A DNA stretch of 64,000 nucleotides from Altericroceibacterium xinjiangense (GCF_003958635.1 NZ_RSEK01000008.1:1-64000), one strand, 5' to 3'; positions 53,773 through 62,337 are shown, counted from the first letter of the stretch. Translations and numbers: made by a program. The notes: generated by a model from the sequence alone, not told the origin.

Positions 53773-55011
53773 TTGCCCTTCATCACCGCCATCGACCGCT
53801 ACATCTTCCGCCTTGTAATGGTGCCGATGCTGGCTGTCTTCGCGATCGCCGCCTCGCTGCTGATGCTCGACAAGATGCTGCGGTTGTTCGAATTCGTTTC
53901 GACCGAAGGCGGGCCGGTGGGTGTGGTGTTCCGCATGCTGGCTAACCTGGTACCGGAATACGCCAGCCTCGCGATTCCACTCGGGCTGATGCTCGGCATC
54001 CTGTTCGCCTTTCGCAAGCTGGCCACCTCCAGCGAACTCGACGTGATGCGCGCGGTCGGCTGGGGCTATTCGCGGCTGCTGCGCGTGCCCTACCTGATCA
54101 CTCTGGTGCTGGTCGCCGTCAACTTCATGATCGTTGGCTATCTCCAGCCCTATTCGCGCTACGCTTATGAACGGCTGGACTATGAATTGCGCTCCGGCGC
54201 GCTGGGTGCCTCGATCAAGGTCGGTGAGTTCACCCAGTTGCAGGACCGGGTGGCGCTCCGGATCGAGGAAAGCCGCGACGAAGGGCGGCAGCTGCTCGGC
54301 ATTTTCGGCCGGTTTGCCGATGCGAATGGTCAGGTGCTGTCGGTCTCCGCGCGTGAAGGCCGTTTCCTTGCCAATCGGGAGGACCGCAACACGATCATCC
54401 TGCGGCTGACGGACGGCACGATCATCCAGGAAAAACCTGGCGTTGAGCCCCGCGTGCTGAGTTTTTCGGAAAACGACCTGCCGATCGACCTTCCGGCAAT
54501 CGAGCGCTTCCGAGACCGCGGGGATGAAGATCGCGAGTATCTTCTGCCCGAGTTGCTGCGCATCGGCTGGAGCGAGGAAGCCACTGCGGCGGAACGCGCG
54601 GCCAGCCAGGCCAACTTCAACTACCGCATGGTCGAGGTGGTGATGATGCTGATGCTGCCGCTGCTGGCGGTCGCGCTCGCCATTCCGCCCAAGCGATCCA
54701 CCTCCTCTCTCGGCGTCTTCGTTTCAATCGTGCTGGTGGTCGCCTATCACAAGGTGAACCAGTACGGCCAATCGGTGGGCGAACTGGGCCGCGTCGATCC
54801 ATGGCTCGCGCTTTGGGGGCCATTCGTCGTTTTTGCCGCGCTGATCGGATGGATGTACTACCGCGTCGCCTACGTGCCCGGTGGACAGGCGATCGGCGCG
54901 CTGGAAACAGGCTATGCGCGGTTCGCCAAGAAAGTGAAGGCGCTGGTCCGGCGGCGCGATACGTCGCGCCAGATGCGCGGCTTCGATGCAGGAGCCGCGG
55001 ATGCAGCTTGA
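53773..55011 (+). CDS. lptF: LPS export permease LptF
   Basis: A 412-residue inner-membrane permease of the LptB2FG LPS extractor. Three N-terminal helices (about 12-115), a periplasmic beta-jellyroll domain (about 130-265) and three C-terminal helices (about 285-385). A TTG at 53773 gives the family N-terminus (ITAIDRYIFRLV); the frame can extend to a GTG at 53716. Neither has a strong ribosome-binding site. It overlaps lptG by 11 bases. Confidence 0.93.
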   Translation: MPFITAIDRYIFRLVMVPMLAVFAIAASLLMLDKMLRLFEFVSTEGGPVGVVFRMLANLVPEYASLAIPLGLMLGILFAFRKLATSSELDVMRAVGWGYSRLLRVPYLITLVLVAVNFMIVGYLQPYSRYAYERLDYELRSGALGASIKVGEFTQLQDRVALRIEESRDEGRQLLGIFGRFADANGQVLSVSAREGRFLANREDRNTIILRLTDGTIIQEKPGVEPRVLSFSENDLPIDLPAIERFRDRGDEDREYLLPELLRIGWSEEATAAERAASQANFNYRMVEVVMMLMLPLLAVALAIPPKRSTSSLGVFVSIVLVVAYHKVNQYGQSVGELGRVDPWLALWGPFVVFAALIGWMYYRVAYVPGGQAIGALETGYARFAKKVKALVRRRDTSRQMRGFDAGAADAA

Positions 55012-56101
55012 TTTCTTCCCGTCGCGCACGCTGACGGTCTACCTCGCCAAGACCTTCATCGTGCGGATTGCTGCCGTCCTGGTGATGCTGGTGCTGATCC
55101 TTCAGATGCTGGATCTCCTGTCCGAAAGCGGCAAGATCCTGGCCTATCCAGGCAATGGTGAAGGGGAGCTGCTGCATTACGCCAGTCTGCGCATCCCGCA
55201 GCTTGCCGCGCGGTTCCTGCCCTATTCGGTCCTGCTGGCAACGATCATCACGCTCGCCACGCTGAACCAGAACAGCGAGGTCATCGCGATGAAGGCCGCA
55301 GGGCTTTCCGCGCACCAGATCCTCGCGCCGCTGCTGTTGTCCGCCCTGTTGGTCGCGGGCGCATCCTTCGTCTTCAATGAGCGGGTCGTCACCCGGGCAA
55401 CCTCGACGCTGAAGGTCTGGCAGGACAATGACTACGCCCCTGTCCCGCCCGAGGTGGAAGCCCGCAGCAACATCTATCTGAACGACGGGGAAGACATCCT
55501 CTACGCGTCCCGCGTCAGCGGACGGGGCGACGCCACGGCGATGAGCGGGGTCGTGTATTACCAGCGCGATTCCCGAGGCATGATCAGCCGTCAGACCCGT
55601 GGAGAGCGTGCGACCTTCGCCGCTCCCGGCTGGCGGATCGAGGACCCGGTGGTGTTCGATGTGCAGAGCGCCCAGTCGGAACGATCCGCAGGCCCGCTGA
55701 TCATCGCCCCCGGCATTACGCCCGAGCAGGTCGCCTTGCGGGGGGTCGATGCCGCCGCTCAGCCGCTGGAGGAGCTCAGCGAATCGATCGCGGCGCTCGA
55801 TGCTGCCGGCCGGCGGACTGCGGAACTGGAGGGACAGTGGTGGCACAAGATATCGGGACCGCTTTCCGCGGTGCTGATGCCGCTGCTCGGCGCGGTGGCT
55901 GGATTTGGCCTTGCCCGGTCCGGCCAGCTGTTCGTCCGGGCGGTGATCGGGATGGCCTTGGGGTTCGCTTATTTCGTTGTGGATAACGCGGCTCTCGCCA
56001 TGGGGAGTTTTGGCGGCTATCCACCGTTGCTGGCGGCCTGGGCGCCATTCGTTCTGTTCCTGCTTGTGGGCGAAACCGTCCTCATCCGGACAGAGGAATG
56101 A
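55001..56101 (+). CDS. lptG: LPS export permease LptG
   Basis: A 366-residue partner of LptF with the same layout: helices about 10-110, periplasmic domain about 120-265, helices about 275-360. The NQNSEVIAMKAAGLS loop touches the ATPase. The ATG at 55001 has GGAG six bases upstream; another ATG five codons earlier is possible. Confidence 0.95.
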   Translation: MQLDFFPSRTLTVYLAKTFIVRIAAVLVMLVLILQMLDLLSESGKILAYPGNGEGELLHYASLRIPQLAARFLPYSVLLATIITLATLNQNSEVIAMKAAGLSAHQILAPLLLSALLVAGASFVFNERVVTRATSTLKVWQDNDYAPVPPEVEARSNIYLNDGEDILYASRVSGRGDATAMSGVVYYQRDSRGMISRQTRGERATFAAPGWRIEDPVVFDVQSAQSERSAGPLIIAPGITPEQVALRGVDAAAQPLEELSESIAALDAAGRRTAELEGQWWHKISGPLSAVLMPLLGAVAGFGLARSGQLFVRAVIGMALGFAYFVVDNAALAMGSFGGYPPLLAAWAPFVLFLLVGETVLIRTEE

Positions 56102-56164
56102 TTTCGGGGGAAACCGCCAGCTTTTGAATGCCGGCCAACAGACCGGCCACTAGGAGATCGTGCA

Positions 56165-56416
56165 ATGAAGCGAGTTTTTCTTCCCGCCCTTTCCTGCGTT
56201 GCCCTGCTGGGCCTGGCCGCTTGCGGCGAAGAGCCCGTCGAAGAGGAAACGGCTGTGGTAGTTCCGGCTGAGCCCGTTGTGACCGAGCCGGTGGCTCCGG
56301 TTGACACCATGGGTGCGGATACCGGTGCGATGACCACCGATGGCACGATGACCACCGATGGTGCGATGACCACCGATGGCGCGATGGCCGACGAAACTGT
56401 CGCTCCGGTCGAGTAA
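56165..56416 (+). CDS. Small acidic lipoprotein with tandem repeats
   Basis: An 83-residue lipoprotein: signal to GLAACG (lipobox Cys about 20), then a Glu/Val/Pro-rich stretch and a repeat region of MTTDGA/T units (about 55-73). No known domain. AGGAGATCG precedes the ATG. It is monocistronic between lptG and a terminator. It may be a surface or periplasmic spacer. Confidence 0.82.
   Translation: MKRVFLPALSCVALLGLAACGEEPVEEETAVVVPAEPVVTEPVAPVDTMGADTGAMTTDGTMTTDGAMTTDGAMADETVAPVE
56327..56387 (+). repeat. 18-base in-frame tandem repeat
   Basis: Three full copies (56327-56344, 56345-56362, 56363-56380) plus a partial one encode repeated MTTDG(A/T). Copies differ at only one or two bases, which makes copy-number change by slippage likely. 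Confidence 0.9.
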
Positions 56417-56449
56417 TCGGCATCCGGCCTATGGCCGGTTGGAAGTAGC

Positions 56450-56490
56450 AAGGCGCGTGGGACCAGGCGGTTTCACGCGCCTTCTCTTTT
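56450..56490 (+). terminator. Terminator of the small lipoprotein gene
   Basis: A perfect 10-bp stem, AAGGCGCGTG with CACGCGCCTT around a 14-base loop, is followed by CTCTTTT. Confidence 0.75.
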
Positions 56491-56624
56491 CCGGCCACTC
56501 ATCCCGAGTTCAGCTTGGGGGCGGTAGGCATGCCGATGGACCGCGAAGCAGACGGCGCGCTTGATCGCTTGTGGCGGCAGCCCCCCGAAACTGCTAAGGG
56601 CGCAAGCCGAACAGGGACTTACAC

Positions 56625-57440
56625 GTGACGCAGACCACCATGAATCCGGGTTCGCACTCGGGCGAGCAGAGCGATTTGCCGTTCTGGAAGCGCAAGCACT
56701 ATCTTGACCGGATGAATTTCCGGCAGCTGGTGGCCGCTTACTTCCAGCATTACACGATCATCAGCTATCTGGCGCTGGCCGCGCTGTGCGTGGTGGTGTT
56801 CGCGTTCTTCCCCGCTCCCTTGTGGCGGGCACTGGCCGCTGTCGCGGCGGCGGTCGTGGTCTATCCGCTCGTGTGGCATCTGCTGCACCAACACGTGCTG
56901 CACAGCCGGTGGATGTGGAAGTCGAAGCGGCTTTCCCCCACGTGGAAGCGCATCCACTACGATCACCACCAGGACCCGAATGATCTTTCCGTCCTGTTCG
57001 GCGCGCTGCACACCACCGTGCCTACGATCGCGGTGGCGACTTTGCCGATTGGCTGGCTGATCGGCGGGACCGGCGGCGCGGCGGCAGCGTTCGCCACGGG
57101 CCTGCTGACCACCTGCTATTACGAATTCATGCACTGCATTCAGCACCTCGCCTTCAAGCCGAAGTGGCAGTGGGTGCAGACGATGAAGCAGCGGCACATG
57201 GAACACCACTTCTTCGACGAGAACGGCAACTTCGGGATCACCAACTACCTGTGGGATCGGCTTCTCGGCACGTACTACGAGAAGAAGGATCGCCCGAAGC
57301 GTTCGCCCACGGTGTTCAACCTCGGGTACGACGAGGAAGTGGCCAAGGCCTATCCGTGGGTGAAGGACTTGTCGGGCGGAATCGCCAGCGGTCACCCTCG
57401 CCGGCGCGCTCTGGGCAAGGAGCAAGCCCCAGGAAACTGA
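56625..57440 (+). CDS. Sterol desaturase/fatty acid hydroxylase family protein
   Basis: A 271-residue integral-membrane di-iron hydroxylase. Histidine clusters: HLLHQHVLH (about 86-94), HYDHH (about 110-114), HCIQH and HMEHH (about 190-194). Four helices. Related enzymes 2-hydroxylate fatty acids or act on sphingoid bases and sterols. The start is GTG at 56625 with AGGGA upstream. It is upstream of a GNAT-fold acyltransferase gene, and sphingomonad sphingolipids contain 2-hydroxymyristate, so an acyl-hydroxylase role in sphingolipids is plausible. Confidence 0.88.
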   Translation: MTQTTMNPGSHSGEQSDLPFWKRKHYLDRMNFRQLVAAYFQHYTIISYLALAALCVVVFAFFPAPLWRALAAVAAAVVVYPLVWHLLHQHVLHSRWMWKSKRLSPTWKRIHYDHHQDPNDLSVLFGALHTTVPTIAVATLPIGWLIGGTGGAAAAFATGLLTTCYYEFMHCIQHLAFKPKWQWVQTMKQRHMEHHFFDENGNFGITNYLWDRLLGTYYEKKDRPKRSPTVFNLGYDEEVAKAYPWVKDLSGGIASGHPRRRALGKEQAPGN

Positions 57441-57544
57441 GCCCGGCAGATGATGGGCGGGCAACCCGCGTGCCCGTATTGTCGTACGCCGGCCGCCGCG
57501 CTAGCAGCGCCTGCCCTTCGGGGTTTGCGGCGAATGGAGGGATC

Positions 57545-58696
57545 ATGCCTGCGGTTACGGTTCAGCCTGTTACAGGCAAGCGCGACTTCAACGAATTTGT
57601 CGACCTTGCCTACCGCCTGAACCGGGAGAACCCGAACTGGGTGCCTCCCTTGCGGACCGAAGTGGTCGAACTGCTGACTCCGGGCAAAAATCCCTTTCAC
57701 GAACACGCCCGGATGCAATTGCTTCTCGCGCGGCGCGACGGGCGCGTCACCGGAAGGATTTCCGCCCACATCGACGAGCTGGCGCTGGCCCAGCCGCCCG
57801 AGCAGGGCATGGGTCCGGGCACCGGGAACTGGGGCCTGCTGGAAGCAGAGGATGCCGAAACCGCCCATGCGCTGATCGCCCGGGCAGAGGAATGGCTGCG
57901 GGAGCAGGGAATGACCCGCGTACTCGCCCCGATCAGCCTGTCTGTCTGGGAAGAACCGGGCCTGCTGGTAAAAGGCCACGATCATCCGTCCACGGTGATG
58001 ATGGGCTATGATGATCCCGCCCATCAGGCGTGGATCGAATCGGCCGGGTATGCGCCGGCGAAGTCGCTGCTGACCTACCAGCTGGACATCACCAAAGACT
58101 TTTCACCGCTGGTCCAGCGGATCGTTTCCTCAGGCGAGAAGAATCCGCGCATTCGCATTCGCCGGGTCGAGAAGGCACACTTCGACCGCGAGGCGAAGAT
58201 CATCATCGACATCCTCAACGATGCATGGTCCGGCAACTGGGGCTTTGTCCCGTTCACAGCGGCCGAGAAAGCCTATGCCGGCAAGAGGCTGAAAGCGCTG
58301 GTGCGCGAAGACCTGATCATGATCGCCGAACTCGATGGAGAACCGGTGGCCTTCATGTTGACGCTGCCCAACCTAAATGAGCAGCTGATCACGATGGGCG
58401 GCAGGCTGTTGCCGTTCAACTGGGTCAAGCTGCTGTGGTGGCTGCGCAGGCCCCGGGTCCACATCATGCGCGTGCCCCTGATGGGGGTAGTCAAGCGGCT
58501 GCAGAGTTCGCGCATGGCCAGCCAGCTCGCCTTCATGCTGATCGAGTACATCCGCCGCGAGGCGGTCCGCGAATACGGCTCCACCTGTGCCGAATTCGGC
58601 TGGATTCTGGATGACAATCAGGGAATGAACGCGATTGCGGACGCGATCGACAGCACCGTGAACAAGGAATACCGGATCTATTCCCGCCTGCTCTGA
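57545..58696 (+). CDS. GNAT-fold acyltransferase, candidate bacterial ceramide synthase
   Basis: A 383-residue cytosolic protein with a GNAT-like layout: N-terminal region (VTVQPVTGKRDF, NRENPNWVPPL, GKNPFHEHA), a central RISAHID and NWGLLEAED, and a C-terminal region with NDAWSGNWGFVPFT, PLMGVVKRLQSSRMASQLAF (in part) and GWILDDNQGM. Database names such as dATP pyrophosphohydrolase seem unsupported. The family resembles, from memory, the Caulobacter ceramide synthase group. GGAGGGATC precedes the ATG. Confidence 0.7.
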   Translation: MPAVTVQPVTGKRDFNEFVDLAYRLNRENPNWVPPLRTEVVELLTPGKNPFHEHARMQLLLARRDGRVTGRISAHIDELALAQPPEQGMGPGTGNWGLLEAEDAETAHALIARAEEWLREQGMTRVLAPISLSVWEEPGLLVKGHDHPSTVMMGYDDPAHQAWIESAGYAPAKSLLTYQLDITKDFSPLVQRIVSSGEKNPRIRIRRVEKAHFDREAKIIIDILNDAWSGNWGFVPFTAAEKAYAGKRLKALVREDLIMIAELDGEPVAFMLTLPNLNEQLITMGGRLLPFNWVKLLWWLRRPRVHIMRVPLMGVVKRLQSSRMASQLAFMLIEYIRREAVREYGSTCAEFGWILDDNQGMNAIADAIDSTVNKEYRIYSRLL

Positions 58697-58746
58697 CGAC
58701 TGCTGCTGCAAAGCTGCAATAAACAGGCGATAGCAGCCAAGGGGCG

Positions 58747-58772
58747 GGAACTGCACGGCGCGCCGCTCCGTT
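58747..58772 (+). promoter_or_regulatory. EcfG-type promoter of the single-domain response regulator
   Basis: GGAAC (58747-58751), 17 bases, CGTT (58769-58772), exact consensus, 49 bases before the ATG. Confidence 0.75.
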
Positions 58773-58821
58773 TCCTCGTTGCAACAGGCATTTCTCTGCC
58801 CGGTTGCGCAGGACACGGGGA

Positions 58822-59256
58822 ATGGTTGGCAAGAAGACTTCGAAGACGACGGAACACGGCACGCTCGGTCGTATCCTTGTAGTGGAGGACGATCCGATCC
58901 TGTCGTTAGCCATCGAAGCGGCCCTGATGGACCGCGGCGCACGCGAAGTCGTTATCTGCCCCAGCATCGAATGCACGATGGGAGAGCTGGAACGCGGTCC
59001 GGCCGACGCAATCGTCCTCGACGTTCACCTCACCGATCGCAACGATGGCTGGGCGCTGGCCGAACTGGTCGATCAGCTCGGGCCAAAGCGGCCGCGGATC
59101 GCGTTTTCAACCGGCTCTCCTGAGGATATCCCACCCGAGATCGCGGAAATGGGCCCGGTATTCGCAAAGCCCTACGATCTGGCCGAACTGGCCGAGGCGC
59201 TTGTCGGTCCGTCGCGGCCCGGCTTTCTGGCCCGCCTGCGCGACGCGATGAGCTGA
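58822..59256 (+). CDS. Single-domain response regulator
   Basis: A 144-residue receiver protein without an output domain. Acidic pocket VVEDD (about 21-24), phosphoacceptor Asp67 in IVLDVHL, and Lys in VFAKPYDL. The segment after the third strand, RIAFSTGSPEDIP, recalls the FATGYG-type receivers, such as SdrG, in the Sphingomonas stress response. An EcfG promoter and the adjacent phyR support that role. The ATG at 58822 has GGGGA close upstream. Confidence 0.88.
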   Translation: MVGKKTSKTTEHGTLGRILVVEDDPILSLAIEAALMDRGAREVVICPSIECTMGELERGPADAIVLDVHLTDRNDGWALAELVDQLGPKRPRIAFSTGSPEDIPPEIAEMGPVFAKPYDLAELAEALVGPSRPGFLARLRDAMS

Positions 59257-59400
59257 TCCTGCCGCCATCGCTGCGCGGATCCCAACCACTGCAGTCGATC
59301 GTCTTGCAGCTGTTGCCCTCGGCAGCAGGGAGTTCCCGCACCTGCAGATCACTTGGCGGCACTTTTCTGCATCGTGGAACCTGCGAGAAAGCGCCAGCAC

Positions 59401-59437
59401 AAGAAAAAAGGCCTCCGATCGTTTGATCGGAGGCCTT
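59401..59437 (-). terminator. Perfect 13-bp hairpin with T-tract on the minus strand
   Basis: AAGGCCTCCGATC and GATCGGAGGCCTT pair perfectly around GTTT (59408-59437). On the minus strand TTTTTTCTT follows; on the plus strand only TTT. It may act in both directions, but the better terminator faces minus, where no gene is annotated nearby. Confidence 0.65.
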
Positions 59438-59566
59438 TCGGGATCGTATCACCAGCCGCTTGGACGGGAGGGGGGGTCTCGGCGGTGACAGAGGGGAAAT
59501 GTTCGGCCTCAAAGGCAGTTCCCATGCCTGTGGAAAATTTTCTCTTTTTCTCTCAGCATCTCGTCG

Positions 59567-59591
59567 GGAACCGAAGTACGGGTAACCCGTT
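59567..59591 (+). promoter_or_regulatory. EcfG-type promoter of phyR
   Basis: GGAAC (59567-59571), 16 bases, CGTT (59588-59591), exact consensus, 31 bases before the phyR ATG. Confidence 0.8.
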
Positions 59592-59622
59592 TATCGCGGA
59601 CCGTTCAGCGGGAAGGGGTTAT

Positions 59623-60417
59623 ATGTCTTTAGGGGCCGAAGTCGCCGCACATCTTCCGTTTCTTCGCCGTTACGCCCGGGCCCTCACCGGCTCGCAGGCG
59701 ACCGGCGATGCTTTTGTCCAGGCTACTCTCGAGGCGGCACTCGCCGATGAGGATCTGGCGAATTCACTTAGGGGTGGCCGGGTGCCGCTCTACCGCGCCT
59801 TCAACAAGGTGTGGTCGAGCGCCTATCTGGAACCCGGCGTCGATCAGGGGGAGCTTGGCCAGCATGAAGCGGCCGCGCAGGACCAGCTCAACAAGATCAC
59901 ACCGCTTAATCGTCAGGCATTGCTGCTGACCACGGTGGAGGATTTCACTCCGGCCGAAGCCAGCGCGATCATGGGGATCGCGGAAGCCGACGTGCGCACA
60001 CTCGTGCAGGAAGCGGTCGAGGAGATCGACCGTGAAACGACGACCAGTGTTCTGATCATCGAGGACGAGCCGCTGATCTCCATGCAGCTTGAAGACCTCG
60101 TCCAGTCGCTCGGGCATGAAATCTGCGGGACCGCCGCTACGCGGACCCAGGCGCAAAAGATCGTCGCCGAGCGTACGCCGGGGCTGGTTCTGGCGGATAT
60201 CCAGCTGGCCGACGGTTCGTCCGGGCTCGACGCGGTGGACGATATCCTGGCGATCGATTCGGTGCCGGTGATCTTCATCACCGCCTATCCGGAACGCCTG
60301 CTGACCGGCGACCGGCCCGAGCCGACCTACCTGGTGACCAAGCCGTTCCAGGAAGACACCGTTCGTGCCGCGATCAGCCAGGCGCTGTTCTTCGGGTCCA
60401 GCCACCCCTTGAACTGA
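59623..60417 (+). CDS. phyR: General stress response anti-anti-sigma factor PhyR
   Basis: A 264-residue protein with an N-terminal sigma-factor-like domain (about 1-135) and a C-terminal receiver (about 142-258). Phosphoacceptor is Asp192 in LVLADIQLADG; Lys lies in YLVTKPFQ. Phosphorylated PhyR binds NepR and frees EcfG. The ATG at 59623 gives the usual length. It ends at a strong terminator and converges with the HWE kinase gene. Confidence 0.97.
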   Translation: MSLGAEVAAHLPFLRRYARALTGSQATGDAFVQATLEAALADEDLANSLRGGRVPLYRAFNKVWSSAYLEPGVDQGELGQHEAAAQDQLNKITPLNRQALLLTTVEDFTPAEASAIMGIAEADVRTLVQEAVEEIDRETTTSVLIIEDEPLISMQLEDLVQSLGHEICGTAATRTQAQKIVAERTPGLVLADIQLADGSSGLDAVDDILAIDSVPVIFITAYPERLLTGDRPEPTYLVTKPFQEDTVRAAISQALFFGSSHPLN

Positions 60418-60442
60418 CGACGTCTGAAACAACGTTTCTGAA

Positions 60443-60478
60443 AAGGCGGAAGCGGGCATCGCCCCTTCCGCCTTTTTT
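60443..60478 (+). terminator. Rho-independent terminator of phyR
   Basis: Perfect 10-bp stem AAGGCGGAAG with CTTCCGCCTT, 12-base loop, then six T residues. Confidence 0.9.
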
Positions 60479-60577
60479 GCGCCTCATGTCGGTGGGCACT
60501 TTCACCTCATGCACCCGCTTCACCGGCTGGCTGGTCCCGGCGCCGGCGTCGGCGGCATTGCTGCGGCACCGGCTTCG

Positions 60578-62233
60578 TTACCGCGTCGGGTCCATCGTCC
60601 GAGGGGCACGCATCGCAAACTCACTCGGTTCCCGGACAGGAACGGTCAGGGTGCAACTGACCCCGTCCGGATTGAAGTTCAGGCTGACCGGGCTCTTGAG
60701 TTCGCTGGCGACGATCTTTTCGATCAGGTCGGTCCCGAAGCCGCGAACCTTCGGCGGTACGACCGGCGGCCCCCCGCTTTCCTGCCAATGCACCCGTACC
60801 AGCCGCGGGCTGCCGAGCGTCCAGTGGACCTTCACTTGCCCGCCCGGGGTGCTGAGCGCGCCGTACTTGGCTGCGTTGGTTGCCAGTTCATGGATCGCCA
60901 GCCCCAGCGACAGCGCATCGTTGGGCGCCAGCTCGACCGCCGGTCCCTGGAGATCGACCTGGTGCTGGCTTGCCTCGGCATAGGGCACCAGTTCGGCATC
61001 CACTACGGAACGGATCGGCGTGGTCCCCCAGTCCGACTGGGTCAGCAGGTCATGCGTGGCGGAAAGCGCACGGATGCGGCCATCCAGGCCATCCGCGAAT
61101 TCGGTCAGGTCGGTCGCCCGGCGCCGGGTAAGCGCGATGATCGACAGCACGTTGGCCAGCGTGTTCTTGACCCGGTGGTTGAGCTCGCGAGTCAATGAAT
61201 TGCGGATCGAGGCCTGTTCCTGGAACCACTGCAACGCCGTCTCGTCCTCGAGCGCCTGCTTGGTCAGCATCCGCACGACCAGCATCAGCAGGCTGGCTAC
61301 CAGCGTGCCAAAGATCAGGGTCAGCATCGACAGACCACTGAGCGTTGCGGCTCCGGCCGATTCCACTTCGAGCACCCACCGGTGGTTGGCGATCGAGATC
61401 GGCTCCCGGTAGACCGTCCCGCTCCCCTCACCGCTGCTGGTCGCCGCGAGCAGGTTTTCAAGCCTGTCGGTGCTATCGTAAAGCCGGACCGAGTAGTCTT
61501 CGGCGTCTTCCAGCTCCAGCGCAGCTTCGAGGAAATCCTGCGCATCAAACGGGCTGTAGATAAAGCCTTTGAGACGCCGCCCTCCGGGGGATGGCTGGAA
61601 CACGGGCATATAGATGAGGAATCCCGGGGCCCTGCCCGTTTCCTGGGCCAGCACCACTTTCCCGCTCGCGGTCGGTTCCGCGGTCCGGGCCGCTTCCCGC
61701 ATGGCGGCGCGGCGAACCGGTTCGGAATACATGTCGAAACCGAGCGCGCGGCGGCTCCGCTCCGTGTCCGGTTCAAGGAAAGTGATGGGAACTGCCACCG
61801 GCCGGCCCTGCAAGCCCGGATGAAGCCGGATACCGCCCGGCATCTGCTCACTGGCGCGGGCCTCGAACTGCTGAACGCCGTCGGGACCGACAACCATGGC
61901 CCAGCCGATGCCGTCCCCTGCCTGGGCATCGGAATTGAGCCGCAGTTCGCTGACGAAACGGCGGAAGGTCGAAGCTTCGATTTCGTCCAGCGTTGCCAAC
62001 AGGGCCGCGCCGGCGCGCAAGTAAGCGCTGCTGGCGTTGGCCCGCTGTTCGAGCCTGGAAGCGATCGCCGTCACCTGGTTGCGCACTTGCGCGACGGCGC
62101 GCTGGTCGTTTCCGCGCTCGATGGAATAGACGCTCAACGCAGTGATGGCGGCAATCAACAGGAAGATCGCCACCGGAACCGCGCGCGGGAACCGCACGAG
62201 CCAGCGCTGCGCCTTGCTCCGTCGTGATACCAT
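60578..62233 (-). CDS. CHASE-domain HWE-family sensor histidine kinase
   Basis: A 551-residue membrane kinase. Helix 1 (about 18-40), a periplasmic CHASE-like sensor (about 60-270), helix 2 (about 295-320) and a kinase core: phosphorylated His in RELNHRVKNTLAN (about 350), N-box HELATNAAKYG and the W-x-E of VHWQESGG that defines HWE kinases. It probably phosphorylates PhyR or the single-domain regulator. The start at 62233 was chosen over one 66 bases upstream; both are possible. Confidence 0.92.
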   Translation of the reverse strand: MVSRRSKAQRWLVRFPRAVPVAIFLLIAAITALSVYSIERGNDQRAVAQVRNQVTAIASRLEQRANASSAYLRAGAALLATLDEIEASTFRRFVSELRLNSDAQAGDGIGWAMVVGPDGVQQFEARASEQMPGGIRLHPGLQGRPVAVPITFLEPDTERSRRALGFDMYSEPVRRAAMREAARTAEPTASGKVVLAQETGRAPGFLIYMPVFQPSPGGRRLKGFIYSPFDAQDFLEAALELEDAEDYSVRLYDSTDRLENLLAATSSGEGSGTVYREPISIANHRWVLEVESAGAATLSGLSMLTLIFGTLVASLLMLVVRMLTKQALEDETALQWFQEQASIRNSLTRELNHRVKNTLANVLSIIALTRRRATDLTEFADGLDGRIRALSATHDLLTQSDWGTTPIRSVVDAELVPYAEASQHQVDLQGPAVELAPNDALSLGLAIHELATNAAKYGALSTPGGQVKVHWTLGSPRLVRVHWQESGGPPVVPPKVRGFGTDLIEKIVASELKSPVSLNFNPDGVSCTLTVPVREPSEFAMRAPRTMDPTR

Positions 62234-62312
62234 CCGTTTTTGCAACCGCCGCCCCCAACGACCTTCATCGGCCCGGAAGGGGCCCGCATTGAACCTCAAC
62301 GCGATCCTTCGG

Positions 62313-62337
62313 GGAACCGCAAGCGGTTACTTTCGTT
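62313..62337 (+). promoter_or_regulatory. EcfG-type promoter of nepR-ecfG
   Basis: GGAAC (62313-62317), 16 bases, CGTT (62334-62337), exact consensus. The inner AACCGC-AAGC-GGTT is near-palindromic, and the minus strand reads GGAAC-N16-GGTT towards the kinase gene, one base off consensus. Confidence 0.8.

Larger units (their letters stand above)
59257..59622. other. 366-base intergenic region before phyR
   Basis: No gene is supported. It contains the hairpin at 59401-59437 and the phyR EcfG promoter at 59567-59591. A T-rich stretch (about 59535-59553) precedes the promoter. Confidence 0.6.
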
